DNA of 38,629 bases from UBA2645 sp044360285 (GCA_044360285.1 JBIKKP010000012.1:1-38629), one strand, 5' to 3'; shown: positions 8,474-16,802, counted from the stretch's first letter. Made by a program: numbers and translations. The notes: generated by a model not told the origin, from the letters alone.

Positions 8474-10131
8474 TTTGAGTACCTTTTATTATTTGGCTGA
8501 AGAACTTCTGCAATAGCGCCAAATGTCTTGGGACTTGGTTTTTCACGAACCTCATCAGCTGGACCACCATCAATCCCAAGCTTAATTTCATCAACTTCTA
8601 ACGCGGCATTCAGCTCAGTTTGGGTTGGTTTTTTGTCAACAGCAAGAATAGAAAAATTTCTTTTATTCGACTGATCTTTTTTTTGCTCTGCAGTGACTTT
8701 ACCGCTGTTTGACAAAGCAGAACCGCGATCCGCCACATCAAAATTAGACATAACAGGCAATTGCACAGCACAAGCAGATTGTGATGGCGGGGAACTTCTG
8801 AAATAACTTCGAAAACCAAGGAAATTAGCTTTCGCGGCGCTCTCGCGCTGCGCATAAGCTTCCAGACTTAAAAAAAATCTGGTTATCGACTCTTCGCTGA
8901 CGCTTTCAATTGGACATGCTTCATATGTGGATGATTTACTAAAAACCTCTCTACGCCTTTCTTCAACTTCGCTATTAGCAATCTCTCTATTTGCAAAAGC
9001 ATCAAATAGCTCAACCACATTCCTTACCTCACTTATCTTGTTTGCCTCGGGTCCAAATCCCAGCCCATGAATTGCATCAACATAATTGGCCAAATTATGG
9101 CCTAGGATATTAGGGATAAATGCTGCGTTCTCACCTCTTGGACCGCCACAGGTAATTTCACCATGACGTAACAACAAAATCATTTCTCTGTTATCTGGCT
9201 CACCGCCAAAACCAGTTCTAGAAATAATTTCAGCCGGGCGAAGACCCAAACTCTCATTCAAAAGAAAATCTATCACAAATTGCGGCAATTTACGACAACC
9301 CATGTCGTCTTTGGAAAAAACAGTTGCCGTAAGTGGACGATCCTCGGGACTCTCCCAGCTGGGACGCGGACAACCAATGTTGAATATCGCAATTCGTTCA
9401 AAATATCTTGAAATATCCCTTCTTTTAACGCCGCTTGCCAAAAGTTTATTGCCAAGAAAACGAAAATGCGATTCAGCTTCTCTGCCACCAATGCTAAAAT
9501 TAGCCATAAGCAGGCGCTGACATCCTTCTGGCGGCAATGGCTTGCCCGACGAATCAAAGAATCTTGGTAAAAGAACTTTTCTGAAAAAATTTTCCGACTC
9601 TTCTTCGTTGATAAAACCAGGCACAGCATAACAGGCATTGCCCCTTGCATAACGGCACGCGCGGTGCTCTCCTTCGTTAATTGGAGAGTAAATAGCCAAC
9701 CCTCGATTTGGAAAAACTCGCAACATCTCTGAAATCGTGTTATACAGCCTTTCTTGTGAATCTCCACCACCAAGACCGGGCGAAACAACAACATCAACTT
9801 CTCTTATTTCAGACTCTTTAGCCCTTCTTACAAAAGAGGTCTTAGCGTCAAAAACCATGACCTCACCAGCATTTGGGTTAAAAAGCTTCTGATCTGTTAT
9901 AAAATGCTCTTTTGGCGCCTCAGCAGCAGCAAGGATTTTAGCTTGGGAAAGAATAAGAGCTTCCACAGTCCTTCTTGCCACCACCGCCGCCACCGGGCTT
10001 TCAATACTAATTCCAAAAACCGTCCTACCCAAACCAAAATTTTCTTTCGCAACTTTTAACAACTTATCGACTAGTTGCTGAAATTGCTGACTACCTCTAC
10101 GGCTAATCGCTGTGGCTAAAGGAGTGGTCAT
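8470..10131 (-). CDS. Uncharacterised 553-residue protein, possible alpha/beta-hydrolase-like fold
   Basis: I do not recognise this protein. The first 350 residues look like a folded alternating alpha/beta domain. A glycine-rich loop follows a strand (VDVVVSPGLGGG, 112-123). A nucleophile-elbow-like NFSIGG (211-216, Ser213) follows the strand-like QRLLMA. A late histidine (Asn-Ile-Leu-Gly-His345-Asn) could complete a serine-hydrolase set; this is only a resemblance. Several cysteines (159, 167, 204, 254, 279, 328) are unusual for such a protein. The last 150 residues are Ser/Lys/Pro-rich and probably disordered. There is no signal peptide or transmembrane segment. It starts 9 bases after udg and overlaps the Cache gene by 4 bases, so it belongs to the prfB-nrdR-udg transcript. 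Gene reality is near certain; function is unknown. Confidence 0.65.
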   Translation of the reverse strand: MTTPLATAISRRGSQQFQQLVDKLLKVAKENFGLGRTVFGISIESPVAAVVARRTVEALILSQAKILAAAEAPKEHFITDQKLFNPNAGEVMVFDAKTSFVRRAKESEIREVDVVVSPGLGGGDSQERLYNTISEMLRVFPNRGLAIYSPINEGEHRACRYARGNACYAVPGFINEEESENFFRKVLLPRFFDSSGKPLPPEGCQRLLMANFSIGGREAESHFRFLGNKLLASGVKRRDISRYFERIAIFNIGCPRPSWESPEDRPLTATVFSKDDMGCRKLPQFVIDFLLNESLGLRPAEIISRTGFGGEPDNREMILLLRHGEITCGGPRGENAAFIPNILGHNLANYVDAIHGLGFGPEANKISEVRNVVELFDAFANREIANSEVEERRREVFSKSSTYEACPIESVSEESITRFFLSLEAYAQRESAAKANFLGFRSYFRSSPPSQSACAVQLPVMSNFDVADRGSALSNSGKVTAEQKKDQSNKRNFSILAVDKKPTQTELNAALEVDEIKLGIDGGPADEVREKPSPKTFGAIAEVLQPNNKRYSK

Positions 10132-10140
10132 AATTGGTAA

Positions 10141-11061
10141 TTATTGCAAGAATCTTTCCAGCTCAAGCATATCGCGCCACGCCACTTTTTTCTTTTGACT
10201 TTGCCGCATCAAATATGACGGGTGGAAAATGATGAAAGTTTTGATTTTTTTTGGTAAAAAACTTGGTGCAAAATCCATAAATTTTCCGCGCACACTGCTC
10301 ACCGGCTCTTTGATTCCAAGCACTGACTCCATTGCGGTTGCACCAACCAAAACCAAAACTTTTGGCGCAAGCAGCTGAATATGGCGCTCAACAAATGGTC
10401 GACAAATTGCTAGCTCTTCTGGCGTTGGGCGACGATTTCCGGGCGGTCGCCAAAAAATCACGTTACTGATATAGAAATTCTCTTTGCGCGTCATGTTGAT
10501 TGCTCGAAACATTGCGTCCAAAACTTTTCCTGAATCGCCACAAAAAGGAATGCCTTGCAAATCTTCATTATTCCCCGGCGCTTCACCAATCACCATGATT
10601 TCTGAGTTCGAATTGCCATCGCAAAAAACGGTGTTAGTGGCCATTTTTTTCAAATTACAGCCATCGAAATTTTCAACCGCCTTACGCAGCGAAGCAAGGT
10701 CTGGAGCAGCTTGAGCAAGTTTTTTTGCCGAAGCGATAATTTCATTAAGCGAAAGATATTTTTCAGTTTCTAGTGCTGCAGGCGCAACAACGGGCGATTT
10801 TTTCGGCAAATTTTCCTCGAAATTATTTTGTGAAACTGGCGCGCTTTGATGAAACTTTTGTGCTAAACTACTGATGGCTTGCGCGCTTGAAAATACTGGC
10901 TTTACGAAGTCTGTCACTGTTGTGGTTCTTTTTGTTTCCACAAGTTTTTTTTGTGGATCTTTCGTCAAAAAATGATTTTGACTCTTTTCTGAAATTATTT
11001 CATCAAGACCGTTCTCGGCGCAGAATCTAAGAACGTCGGCAAGGCTATTAGTTTTACTCAT
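10141..11061 (-). CDS. Uracil-DNA glycosylase, family 4 type
   Basis: A DNA repair enzyme that removes uracil from DNA. The catalytic domain occupies about residues 110-306 of 306. Motif A is GEAPG (159-163, in VIGEAPGNNEDLQGIPFCG), and motif B is HPSYLMR (280-286). Cysteines at 135, 174 and 220 (CNLKK, FCGDSG, ICRPF) are candidates for iron-sulfur ligands, although the classical N-terminal CxxC is not obvious. The RPPGNRRPTPEELAIC segment is typical of alphaproteobacterial members. The N-terminal 110 residues are low-complexity linker, also usual in this group. Its ATG overlaps the nrdR stop by 4 bases. Confidence 0.9.
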   Translation of the reverse strand: MSKTNSLADVLRFCAENGLDEIISEKSQNHFLTKDPQKKLVETKRTTTVTDFVKPVFSSAQAISSLAQKFHQSAPVSQNNFEENLPKKSPVVAPAALETEKYLSLNEIIASAKKLAQAAPDLASLRKAVENFDGCNLKKMATNTVFCDGNSNSEIMVIGEAPGNNEDLQGIPFCGDSGKVLDAMFRAINMTRKENFYISNVIFWRPPGNRRPTPEELAICRPFVERHIQLLAPKVLVLVGATAMESVLGIKEPVSSVRGKFMDFAPSFLPKKIKTFIIFHPSYLMRQSQKKKVAWRDMLELERFLQ

Positions 11062-11510
11062 ACCTTAGCAATCTGCTTAATAAATTTCTGAAAATCGTCG
11101 GGTTTTTCGAAATTTTTATAGACCGAGGCAAACCTCACGAAGGCAACCTTATCAAGCTTTTCTAGCGCATTCATCACCATCTCGCCAATCTTTGAAGATT
11201 GAATTTCCGTTTCATTTTCCACTTCAAGCTGGCGCACGATATTGTTGACAAGTTTCTCAACTTGTACCTCAGAAACCGGGCGTTTACGCACCGCCATTTC
11301 GATTGATTTTTTCAGCTTTTCTGGATCAAAAATTTTTTTCTCGCTGTTCTTTTTTATTACCAAAATCTCACGCAGCTGAACGCGCTCAAATGTTGTGAAT
11401 CGTGAGTCGCAAGCAGAACAATAACGCCGCCTCTTGATCGATTCACCATCGTCAGAAATTCGACTATCTTTTACCTGCGTTTCTAAATTTCCGCAAAATG
11501 GACAACGCAT
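11058..11510 (-). CDS. nrdR: Transcriptional repressor NrdR
   Basis: A 150-residue dATP/ATP-sensing repressor of ribonucleotide reductase genes. The N-terminal zinc ribbon has MRCPFCGN (Cys3, Cys6) and CSACDSRF, with the usual RRRRYC-like KRRRYC. It is followed by an ATP-cone domain (REILVIKKNSEKKIFDPEKL, AVRKRPVSEVQVEKLVNNI). Length is standard. It lies 19 bases downstream of prfB and overlaps the udg start by 4 bases. No NrdR box or nrd gene is visible in this window. Confidence 0.97.
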   Translation of the reverse strand: MRCPFCGNLETQVKDSRISDDGESIKRRRYCSACDSRFTTFERVQLREILVIKKNSEKKIFDPEKLKKSIEMAVRKRPVSEVQVEKLVNNIVRQLEVENETEIQSSKIGEMVMNALEKLDKVAFVRFASVYKNFEKPDDFQKFIKQIAKV

Positions 11511-11529
11511 AATTCAATTAAATTTTAAG

Positions 11530-12619
11530 CTAGTTAGTTAACGCACTCTTGATGAAACCATCAATCTCTCCGTCGAGTACCGACTGAATGTTTCCCGTCT
11601 CAAAATCAGTGCGCAAATCTTTCACCAGCTGGTAAGGATGCAAGACGTAAGAGCGAATTTGATGACCCCAACTGTTGTCTGTTTTTGAAGCTTCCGACGC
11701 CGCAAGCGCATCACGCTTTTTTTGCATCTCAAGTTCATAGAGTCTTGATTTTAGCATCTTCATGCATTCGGCGCGATTACGAATTTGCGAGCGATCAGTT
11801 TGACATTGCACAACAATGTTGGTTGGCAAATGCGTCATACGAACTGCCGAATCAGTTTTGTTGACGTGTTGCCCGCCCGCTCCCGAGGCGCGAAAAGTAT
11901 CGACACGCAAATCTTTTTCTTCGATTTCGATTTCGATTTCATCGTCAATTTCTGGATAGACCCAAACGGAAGTAAAACTGGTTTGGCGCTTGCCATTTGC
12001 GTTGAAAGGCGAAATGCGCACCAGCCTGTGCACACCTGATTCAAGGCGCAACCATCCAAAAGCAAAACGACCAGAGATTTTTAGCGTGGCGCTGCGAATT
12101 CCCGCTTCTTCGCCATCCAAAATGTTAACTATTTCGACCTTAAATTTATGACGATTGGCAAAGCGTTCATACATGCGAAGCAGCATCAAACCAAAATCGC
12201 ACGAATCAGTTCCACCCGCGCCAGCATTGATGTCGAGGAAGCAGTTGTTGGTATCATTTTCACCAGAAAAAAGACATTCAATTTCAAAATCATCGGCGGT
12301 TTTTTTGAGCGCCGCAAGATTTTTTTCGATGTCAGAAATCATCTGCGCATCCGCTTCCAGCTTGGCTAAATCAAAGTAGTCGCGATTATCTTTTATGCCG
12401 TTTTTGATCGCTAAAAATTGACTAACTTTTTCTTCAATCAGCGATTTTTCTTTGAGGATTTTTTGGGCTTCGGCCTTGTTATTCCAAAGTTCGGGGTCTT
12501 GTGATTTTGCTTCAAGAGCGGCGAGATTTTCTTGTAATTTCTCTATGTCAAAGACACCTCGCAATCAACGCAAGCGAGGTTGAAAGCGAGGTTAGGATAT
12601 TTTCAATTTCAGCGGACAT
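11530..12619 (-). CDS. prfB: Peptide chain release factor 2, expressed by programmed +1 frameshift
   Basis: Reads UGA/UAA stop codons. The body (344 residues from an apparent TTG at 12564) contains RISPF (the SPF recognition tripeptide) and SGAGGQHVNKTDS (GGQ). The TTG start is false. An ATG at 12619 opens a 23-codon frame, MSAEIENILTSL and so on, ending ...ARCL followed by UGA. The junction reads AGG TGT CTT TGA C, the classic prfB autoregulatory frameshift site with an internal Shine-Dalgarno-like GAGGTG just upstream. A +1 slip on CTT continues as DIEKLQENL, which aligns with the E. coli RF2 position. The protein is therefore about 362 residues. It is the first gene of the leftward nrdR-udg transcript. 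It should be annotated as one joined CDS with ribosomal slippage. Confidence 0.95.
12547..12560 (-). promoter_or_regulatory. prfB: prfB programmed +1 frameshift site
   Basis: On the minus strand the slippery CTT TGA C occupies 12553-12547. A Shine-Dalgarno-like GAGGTG lies at 12560-12555, almost abutting it, as required to push the ribosome forward. Low RF2 leads to slippage and more RF2; high RF2 terminates at the UGA (12550-12548). This is a known autoregulatory device, seen here directly in the sequence. Confidence 0.93.
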
Positions 12620-12648
12620 GGTTTTAAAAATGGCTGTGCATCAGCTCA

Positions 12649-12671
12649 AATAGAGGCTCTTGCAACAATTT
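12649..12671 (+). repeat. Leader motif shared with the uvrA upstream region, copy 1
   Basis: AATAGAGGCT, one C, then TTGCAACAATTT. The same string without the C lies at 21717-21738 just before uvrA. Here it is in the 123-base divergent region between prfB and lpdA, about 72 bases before the lpdA start. Both copies point toward the downstream gene on the plus strand. The function is unknown. Confidence 0.5.
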
Positions 12672-12742
12672 GTTTAAATTTAACTTTCTTAGAATTTAGG
12701 GTCTAAAACTTGTTTTAAACTTAACTAAATTGCGACTTCTTT

Positions 12743-14179
12743 ATGACTCAAGCGACAAAAAATAATTCCCTAAAGTTTGATCTTTGTGTAATTGGCGCTG
12801 GCCCTGGCGGGTACGTAGCAGCTATTCGCGCCGCACAACTTGGATTGAAAGTTGGTATCGTTGAAGCAAACCATTTAGGCGGAATTTGTTTGAATTGGGG
12901 ATGTATTCCAACCAAGGCGTTGCTGAAGTCATCAGAAGTTAATCACTTATTGCACAACCTCGAATCATACGGATTTTCAGCGCAAAAAGTTGAATTTGAT
13001 TTCACCAAAATCATCGAGCGATCACGCGGCGTTTCTAAGCGCTTGAGCACTGGTATTGCTGGCTTGATGAAGAAAAATAAAATCGAAGTAATTGACGGTT
13101 TTGCTAAATTTTTAGACAGCAAAAAAATCTCTGTTTCAAAAGATGGAGCCGAAGTTGCGCAAATCGAAGCTGCGCATTTCATCGTTGCAACCGGTGCTCG
13201 TGCTCGCGTGATTCCTGGCATGGAACCAGATGGAGAAATGATTTGGACTTACCGCGAAGCCATGACACCAAAGGCTTTGCCAAAATCTTTGCTAGTTGTT
13301 GGATCAGGCGCAATTGGCTCAGAGTTTGCTTCTTTTTATCGCAATATGGGCGCCGAAGTCACTCTAATCGAGATGGCGGCAAATATCTTGCCGGTTGAAG
13401 ATGAAGAAATTTCAAAATTGGCGCGCAAATCTTTCGAGAAGCAAGGCATGAAAATCCACACAGGTGCGGCACTCAAGTCACTTAAAAAAGGCAAAGATGA
13501 AGTGAGCGCAACAGTTGAAATCGCTGGAAAAATCGAAGAAATCAAAGCGCAGAAAGTCATTATGGCTGTAGGCATCACCGCCAATGTTGAAAATTTGGGA
13601 CTCGAAAAAACCAAGGTAAAATTAAACCAAGGTCGCATCGAAACTAACGGATATTTAGAAACTGCCGATGCAAACATCTCAGCAATTGGCGACGTTGCTG
13701 GCGCGCCTTGGCTGGCTCACAAAGCTTCGCATGAAGGTGTAATTGCGGCAGAAAAAATTGCTGCAAAGCTTGGAAAATATGACGCCAAAAAAATCCACGC
13801 AATCAAGCGCGAGAACATTCCGGGCTGTACTTATTCAATGCCACAAATCGCTTCTGTTGGCATCACTGAAAGCAAAGCAAAAGAGCTGGGCAAAAAAATT
13901 AAGGTCGGTCGTTTCCCTTACGCCGCCAACGGTAAAGCCATTGCCGCGGGTGAAACGGAAGGTCTAATCAAAGTAATTTTTGACGAAAAAACCGGCGAAC
14001 TTTTGGGTGCGCATTTGATTGGCGCGGAAGTCACCGAGATGATCCAGGGCTATGTAATTGCTAAGCAAGCTGAGCTCACTGAAGAGGATTTAATGCAAAC
14101 AATTTTCGCACATCCAACCATGTCAGAAATGATGCATGAAGCGGTTCTGGACGCTTATGGAAAAGTCATTCATTTCTAG
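12743..14179 (+). CDS. lpdA: Dihydrolipoyl dehydrogenase (E3)
   Basis: A flavoprotein that reoxidises dihydrolipoamide in the pyruvate and 2-oxoglutarate dehydrogenase complexes (478 residues, normal length). It shows FAD-binding GAGPGGYVAAIRAAQ (18-32), the redox-active disulfide in GGICLNWGCIPTK (Cys49 and Cys54), NAD-binding VVGSGAIGSEFASFY, the second FAD motif ISAIGDVAG, and the C-terminal FAHPTMSE with His457 and Glu462 as the catalytic dyad of the partner subunit. It is a single gene here, with no E1 or E2 subunits next to it. It is divergent from prfB. Confidence 0.97.
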   Translation: MTQATKNNSLKFDLCVIGAGPGGYVAAIRAAQLGLKVGIVEANHLGGICLNWGCIPTKALLKSSEVNHLLHNLESYGFSAQKVEFDFTKIIERSRGVSKRLSTGIAGLMKKNKIEVIDGFAKFLDSKKISVSKDGAEVAQIEAAHFIVATGARARVIPGMEPDGEMIWTYREAMTPKALPKSLLVVGSGAIGSEFASFYRNMGAEVTLIEMAANILPVEDEEISKLARKSFEKQGMKIHTGAALKSLKKGKDEVSATVEIAGKIEEIKAQKVIMAVGITANVENLGLEKTKVKLNQGRIETNGYLETADANISAIGDVAGAPWLAHKASHEGVIAAEKIAAKLGKYDAKKIHAIKRENIPGCTYSMPQIASVGITESKAKELGKKIKVGRFPYAANGKAIAAGETEGLIKVIFDEKTGELLGAHLIGAEVTEMIQGYVIAKQAELTEEDLMQTIFAHPTMSEMMHEAVLDAYGKVIHF

Positions 14180-14213
14180 GATTTCCTTCCCAAACAAATA
14201 GTCAAAAGCCACG

Positions 14214-14293
14214 TTGACAAACAATTTTGTCATCCTAGCTTGCGCGCCCTCTTTTGGGCGCCGAGCCTAGAGCCGCCTTGTTTCGAGGTGGCT
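14214..14293 (+). promoter_or_regulatory. Putative promoter and two-hairpin leader of the Ala/Lys-rich gene
   Basis: A consensus-like -35 TTGACA lies at 14214-14219, with a weak -10 candidate TAGCTT at 14236-14241 (16-base spacer). Downstream are two hairpins. The first is GCGCCC/GGGCGC (14244-14249 with 14256-14261, 6-base loop). The second is AGCCGCCT/AGGTGGCT (14271-14278 with 14286-14293, one G-U pair). The hairpins lie about 80-125 bases upstream of the ATG at 14371. The pairs are clear; the promoter is a guess. The first hairpin may instead be an end structure for lpdA, but no T-run follows. Confidence 0.35.
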
Positions 14294-14370
14294 TCAAAAT
14301 CGGTAAATTTCAAAAGAAAAACTGGTTAGAAATAGCCGGCCACCCTCAAAATTTTAGTTCTAAAACTAAC

Positions 14371-14817
14371 ATGAAAAAACTTTCATTGATCGTTGCTGCA
14401 GTTGCTCTTTTCGCTTCTGCTGCTCAAGCTGCTGCTCCTGTAGCTGCTCCCGCTGCTGCTCCAGCTAAAGTTGAAGCTAAAGCTGCTGCTCCAGTAGCTG
14501 CTGCTCCAGCTGCTAAAGCTGAAGTTAAAGCTGCTGAAGCTGCTGCTCCAGTTGCTAAAGCTGAAGTTAAAGCCGCTCCAGTTGCTAAAAAAGCTAAAAA
14601 AGCCGCTGCTCCAGTTGCTGCTGAAGCTGCTGCTCCAGTTGCTGCTGAAGCCGCTGCTCCAGTTGCTAAAAAAGCTAAAAAAGCTAAAAAAGCTGCTGCT
14701 GAAGCTGCTGCTCCAGTTGCTGCTCCTGCAGCCTCTGCACCAGTTGCTGCTAAAGCTGAAGTTAAAGCTGCACCAGCTGCTGCTTCAACTGCACCAGTTG
14801 CTCCAGCTAAAAAATAG
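14371..14817 (+). CDS. Secreted Ala/Pro/Lys/Val-rich low-complexity protein
   Basis: A 148-residue protein with a Sec signal peptide (MKKLSLIVAAVALFASAAQA, cleavage at the AQA end). The mature chain is built almost entirely of A, P, V, K and E, with repeated AAAPVA units, KAEVKAA units (four) and basic clusters KKAKKA and KKAKKAKKA. It resembles histone-H1-like or TolA-like extended chains and should be strongly basic and unfolded. I chose the ATG at 14371 because a good signal peptide starts there; an upstream alternative start at 14254 lies in the hairpin leader. The gene is followed by a strong intrinsic terminator, so it is probably a well-expressed single unit. Codon use is very uniform (GCT for Ala, AAA for Lys, GTT for Val), consistent with repeat expansion or high expression. 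Function unknown. Confidence 0.8.
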   Translation: MKKLSLIVAAVALFASAAQAAAPVAAPAAAPAKVEAKAAAPVAAAPAAKAEVKAAEAAAPVAKAEVKAAPVAKKAKKAAAPVAAEAAAPVAAEAAAPVAKKAKKAKKAAAEAAAPVAAPAASAPVAAKAEVKAAPAAASTAPVAPAKK

Positions 14818-14840
14818 TTTTCAAAACTGTTTTAAGCTGA

Positions 14841-14876
14841 AAAACCCGGCTTGGGATTTCTCAAGTCGGGTTTTTT
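14841..14876 (+). terminator. Rho-independent terminator after the Ala/Lys-rich gene
   Basis: AACCCGGCTTG (14843-14853) pairs with CAAGTCGGGTT (14862-14872), with one G-U pair. The stem is extended by A-T pairs on both ends and followed by a run of T (14871-14876). It is 23 bases after the stop codon. This is the clearest intrinsic terminator in the window. Confidence 0.9.
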
Positions 14877-14959
14877 CTTGTCTGCATTTTGAAAAACTTT
14901 CACAAAATTCTTGCGGTTTTTTAACTCAAAAATAGGTTGCGCCGCCTTCATTTCAGCAT

Positions 14960-15034
14960 GCCGGATTAGCTCAGTGGTAGAGCAACTGTCTTGTAAACAG
15001 TAGGTCGTCAGTTCGAACCCGACATCCGGCACCA
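14960..15034 (+). tRNA. tRNA-Thr (anticodon TGT)
   Basis: The acceptor stem GCCGGAT/ATCCGGC (14960-14966 with 15024-15030) is perfect. The D arm contains AGCTCAGTGGTAGAGC. The anticodon stem ACTGT/ACAGT closes the loop CTTGTAA, with anticodon TGT at 14992-14994. The T loop is GTTCGAA. The discriminator A is at 15031 and CCA is encoded at 15032-15034. A small CCCTC/GAGGG hairpin follows at about 15034-15050. The rest of the gap to plsC (to 15156) shows no gene. Confidence 0.96.
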
Positions 15035-15156
15035 CCCTCATTCTTCGAGGGAACCCTTCCGCGCCGCCCTTTCGAGGCAAAGCAAAGTTCCTCTTTGACT
15101 TCGAATTCCCACACTTAAAAAAATCGAAATTCCTTACGAAACGAAACCGCTTTAAC

Positions 15157-15870
15157 ATGCTTGGATCCCTACTCTTCTGGCTCTTTATCAACATTTGGGG
15201 AGCGATTATTCCAATCATTTATTTTCCAGTTTTTCTTACCCGTAATCGAAAAATGGCTGATCATGGCGCAAAGATTTGGGCGATAGTTGGACTGTGGATG
15301 CTGAAAAAACTTTGCGGCATAAATCATCGCATTATCGGCGCACAAAACTTGCCTAAAGAGGGATGTATAATTGCCTGCAAACATCAATCGATGTGGGAAA
15401 CAATCGTTATGCACCTAGTGCTCAGGCGTCCGGTTTACGCCTTCAAAAAAGAGCTGCTAAAAATTCCGTTTTACGGTTGGTACTTAACCGTGATGAGTGG
15501 CATCACCGTCAACCGCAACGGTGGCGCTTCGGCACTGAAAGATTTAATTAAACAGACCAAGAAATATCTCGCTTTAGGTCAAACTATTGTGCTTTTTCCA
15601 CAAGGAACACGTGTTCCAGTTGGCGCGCCAGCGAAAGATTATCCATATCAAGCCGGTGTCACAGCACTTTATCTTGCTTGCGGCGCCAAGGTTGTGCCAG
15701 CGGCGCTGAATTCTGGGGTTTTTTGGGGAAAAAATAAGTTACAAAAAAAAGCAGGAACAATCACTTTAGAATTTTTAACCCCCATTGAGCCGGGCCTCTC
15801 CAAGCAAGAATTTAACAAACGTTTGGAAGAAGAAATTGAAACAAAAAGCGCTGCTTTAGCCAAAATATAA
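15157..15870 (+). CDS. plsC: 1-acyl-sn-glycerol-3-phosphate acyltransferase
   Basis: Acylates lysophosphatidic acid to phosphatidic acid at the inner membrane (237 residues). There is an N-terminal hydrophobic segment (about 4-28). The catalytic block I is KHQSMWET, with His76 and, five residues on, Glu81 instead of the textbook Asp (HX4E instead of HX4D). HX4E is a variant often seen in alphaproteobacteria. Block II is GITVNRNG, and block III is FPQGTRVP (147-154). The stop codon overlaps the hisZ start by one base (TAATG), so the two are translationally coupled. Confidence 0.93.
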   Translation: MLGSLLFWLFINIWGAIIPIIYFPVFLTRNRKMADHGAKIWAIVGLWMLKKLCGINHRIIGAQNLPKEGCIIACKHQSMWETIVMHLVLRRPVYAFKKELLKIPFYGWYLTVMSGITVNRNGGASALKDLIKQTKKYLALGQTIVLFPQGTRVPVGAPAKDYPYQAGVTALYLACGAKVVPAALNSGVFWGKNKLQKKAGTITLEFLTPIEPGLSKQEFNKRLEEEIETKSAALAKI

Positions 15871-16793
15871 TGACGATGAAAACAAAACTTTTGCCAGTGG
15901 GTTTCTACGATTTGCTTTTCGATGAAGCGCAAAAAACGCACCAAAATATCAACGCGCTTTTGGAAATTTTTTTCAGCCGCGAATATAAGCTAATCAAAAC
16001 TCCGCTTGTTGAGTTTGAAGAAAATTTTGCTCCGCAAGAAGTCACCAATTCCTTTCGTGCCACCGACATTATTTCTGGAAAAAATCTGGTTTTTCGTAGC
16101 GACATCACACTGCAAATTGCACGCTTGCTTTCAACAAGATTGGGCTCGCAACACACTCCGCTGAAACTTTGTTATGTTGGCGATGTGCTTTGTGCAAAAA
16201 GCGAAAATCTTTATGCCGATCGCCAGCAAACCCAGGTGGGCGTTGAGATCATCGACTGTGATCAGGAAAAATCTAATTTCGAAATTATTGAAATTTCGCT
16301 CGCTGCGTTGCAAAAATTATCGCTGAAAAATCTTCTCATCGAATTTTCTTTGCCAGATTTTTTAGGAATTTTTCTTGCCGAAATTTCGGCGCAAAAAAAT
16401 GAAGAATTAGCTGCTGCAATCTTACAAAAAAATCTTTCTGCGATCAAAAATCTTGCCGCAGAAAATGCTGAAATAATCAGCAAAATTGCGCTTCAAAACG
16501 ATAATTTGGAAAATCTTGCTGCAGAAATTTTACAGAAATTTTCTTCCGAAAAAGTCAGTAAAGAATTGCAACGCGCACAAAAAATTTCGCAATTTTTGCG
16601 CGAAAAATTTAGCAGCGTGGAAGTGCGTTTTGACTTATTTGGCGACCACAAATCTTCTTATCACCAAGAAATTTCTTTCGACGTTTTTTGTGGCAATTTT
16701 CCTTACGCAATCGCTCGCGGCGGACGCTACAAAATCAACAATCGCAATGCCGTTGGTGCAACAATTTACATGAACGCTTTGCGCAAAATTTAA
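15870..16793 (+). CDS. hisZ: ATP phosphoribosyltransferase regulatory subunit HisZ
   Basis: A HisRS-like regulatory subunit that pairs with short-form HisG in the first step of histidine synthesis. It has 307 residues and a class II aminoacyl-tRNA synthetase-like core: LPVGFYDLLFDEAQK at the N-terminus, a motif-2-like region FRSDITLQIARLLSTRL, RQQTQVGVEIID, and a degenerate C-terminal motif-3 region (FPYAIARGGRYKINNRNAVGATIY). It lacks the anticodon-binding domain of true HisRS and is shorter than many HisZ proteins (about 380). No hisG, hisS or other his gene is nearby; it is instead coupled to plsC. A HisS paralogue is the alternative, but the GGRY motif context and length favour HisZ. Confidence 0.8.
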   Translation: MTMKTKLLPVGFYDLLFDEAQKTHQNINALLEIFFSREYKLIKTPLVEFEENFAPQEVTNSFRATDIISGKNLVFRSDITLQIARLLSTRLGSQHTPLKLCYVGDVLCAKSENLYADRQQTQVGVEIIDCDQEKSNFEIIEISLAALQKLSLKNLLIEFSLPDFLGIFLAEISAQKNEELAAAILQKNLSAIKNLAAENAEIISKIALQNDNLENLAAEILQKFSSEKVSKELQRAQKISQFLREKFSSVEVRFDLFGDHKSSYHQEISFDVFCGNFPYAIARGGRYKINNRNAVGATIYMNALRKI

Positions 16794-16802
16794 ATTTTTT
16801 CG

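Noticed and set aside
9273..9797. A 174-residue minus-strand open frame inside the 553-residue gene
   Set aside because: Same strand, different frame. Composition is not protein-like, and the enclosing frame is coupled to its neighbours by overlaps.
14552..14935. A 127-residue Leu/Lys-rich open frame over the Ala-rich gene
   Set aside because: It is the +1 reading of the GCT-rich repeats (GCT GCT becomes CTG CTG). It has no start context of its own and the secreted frame has a proper signal peptide and terminator.
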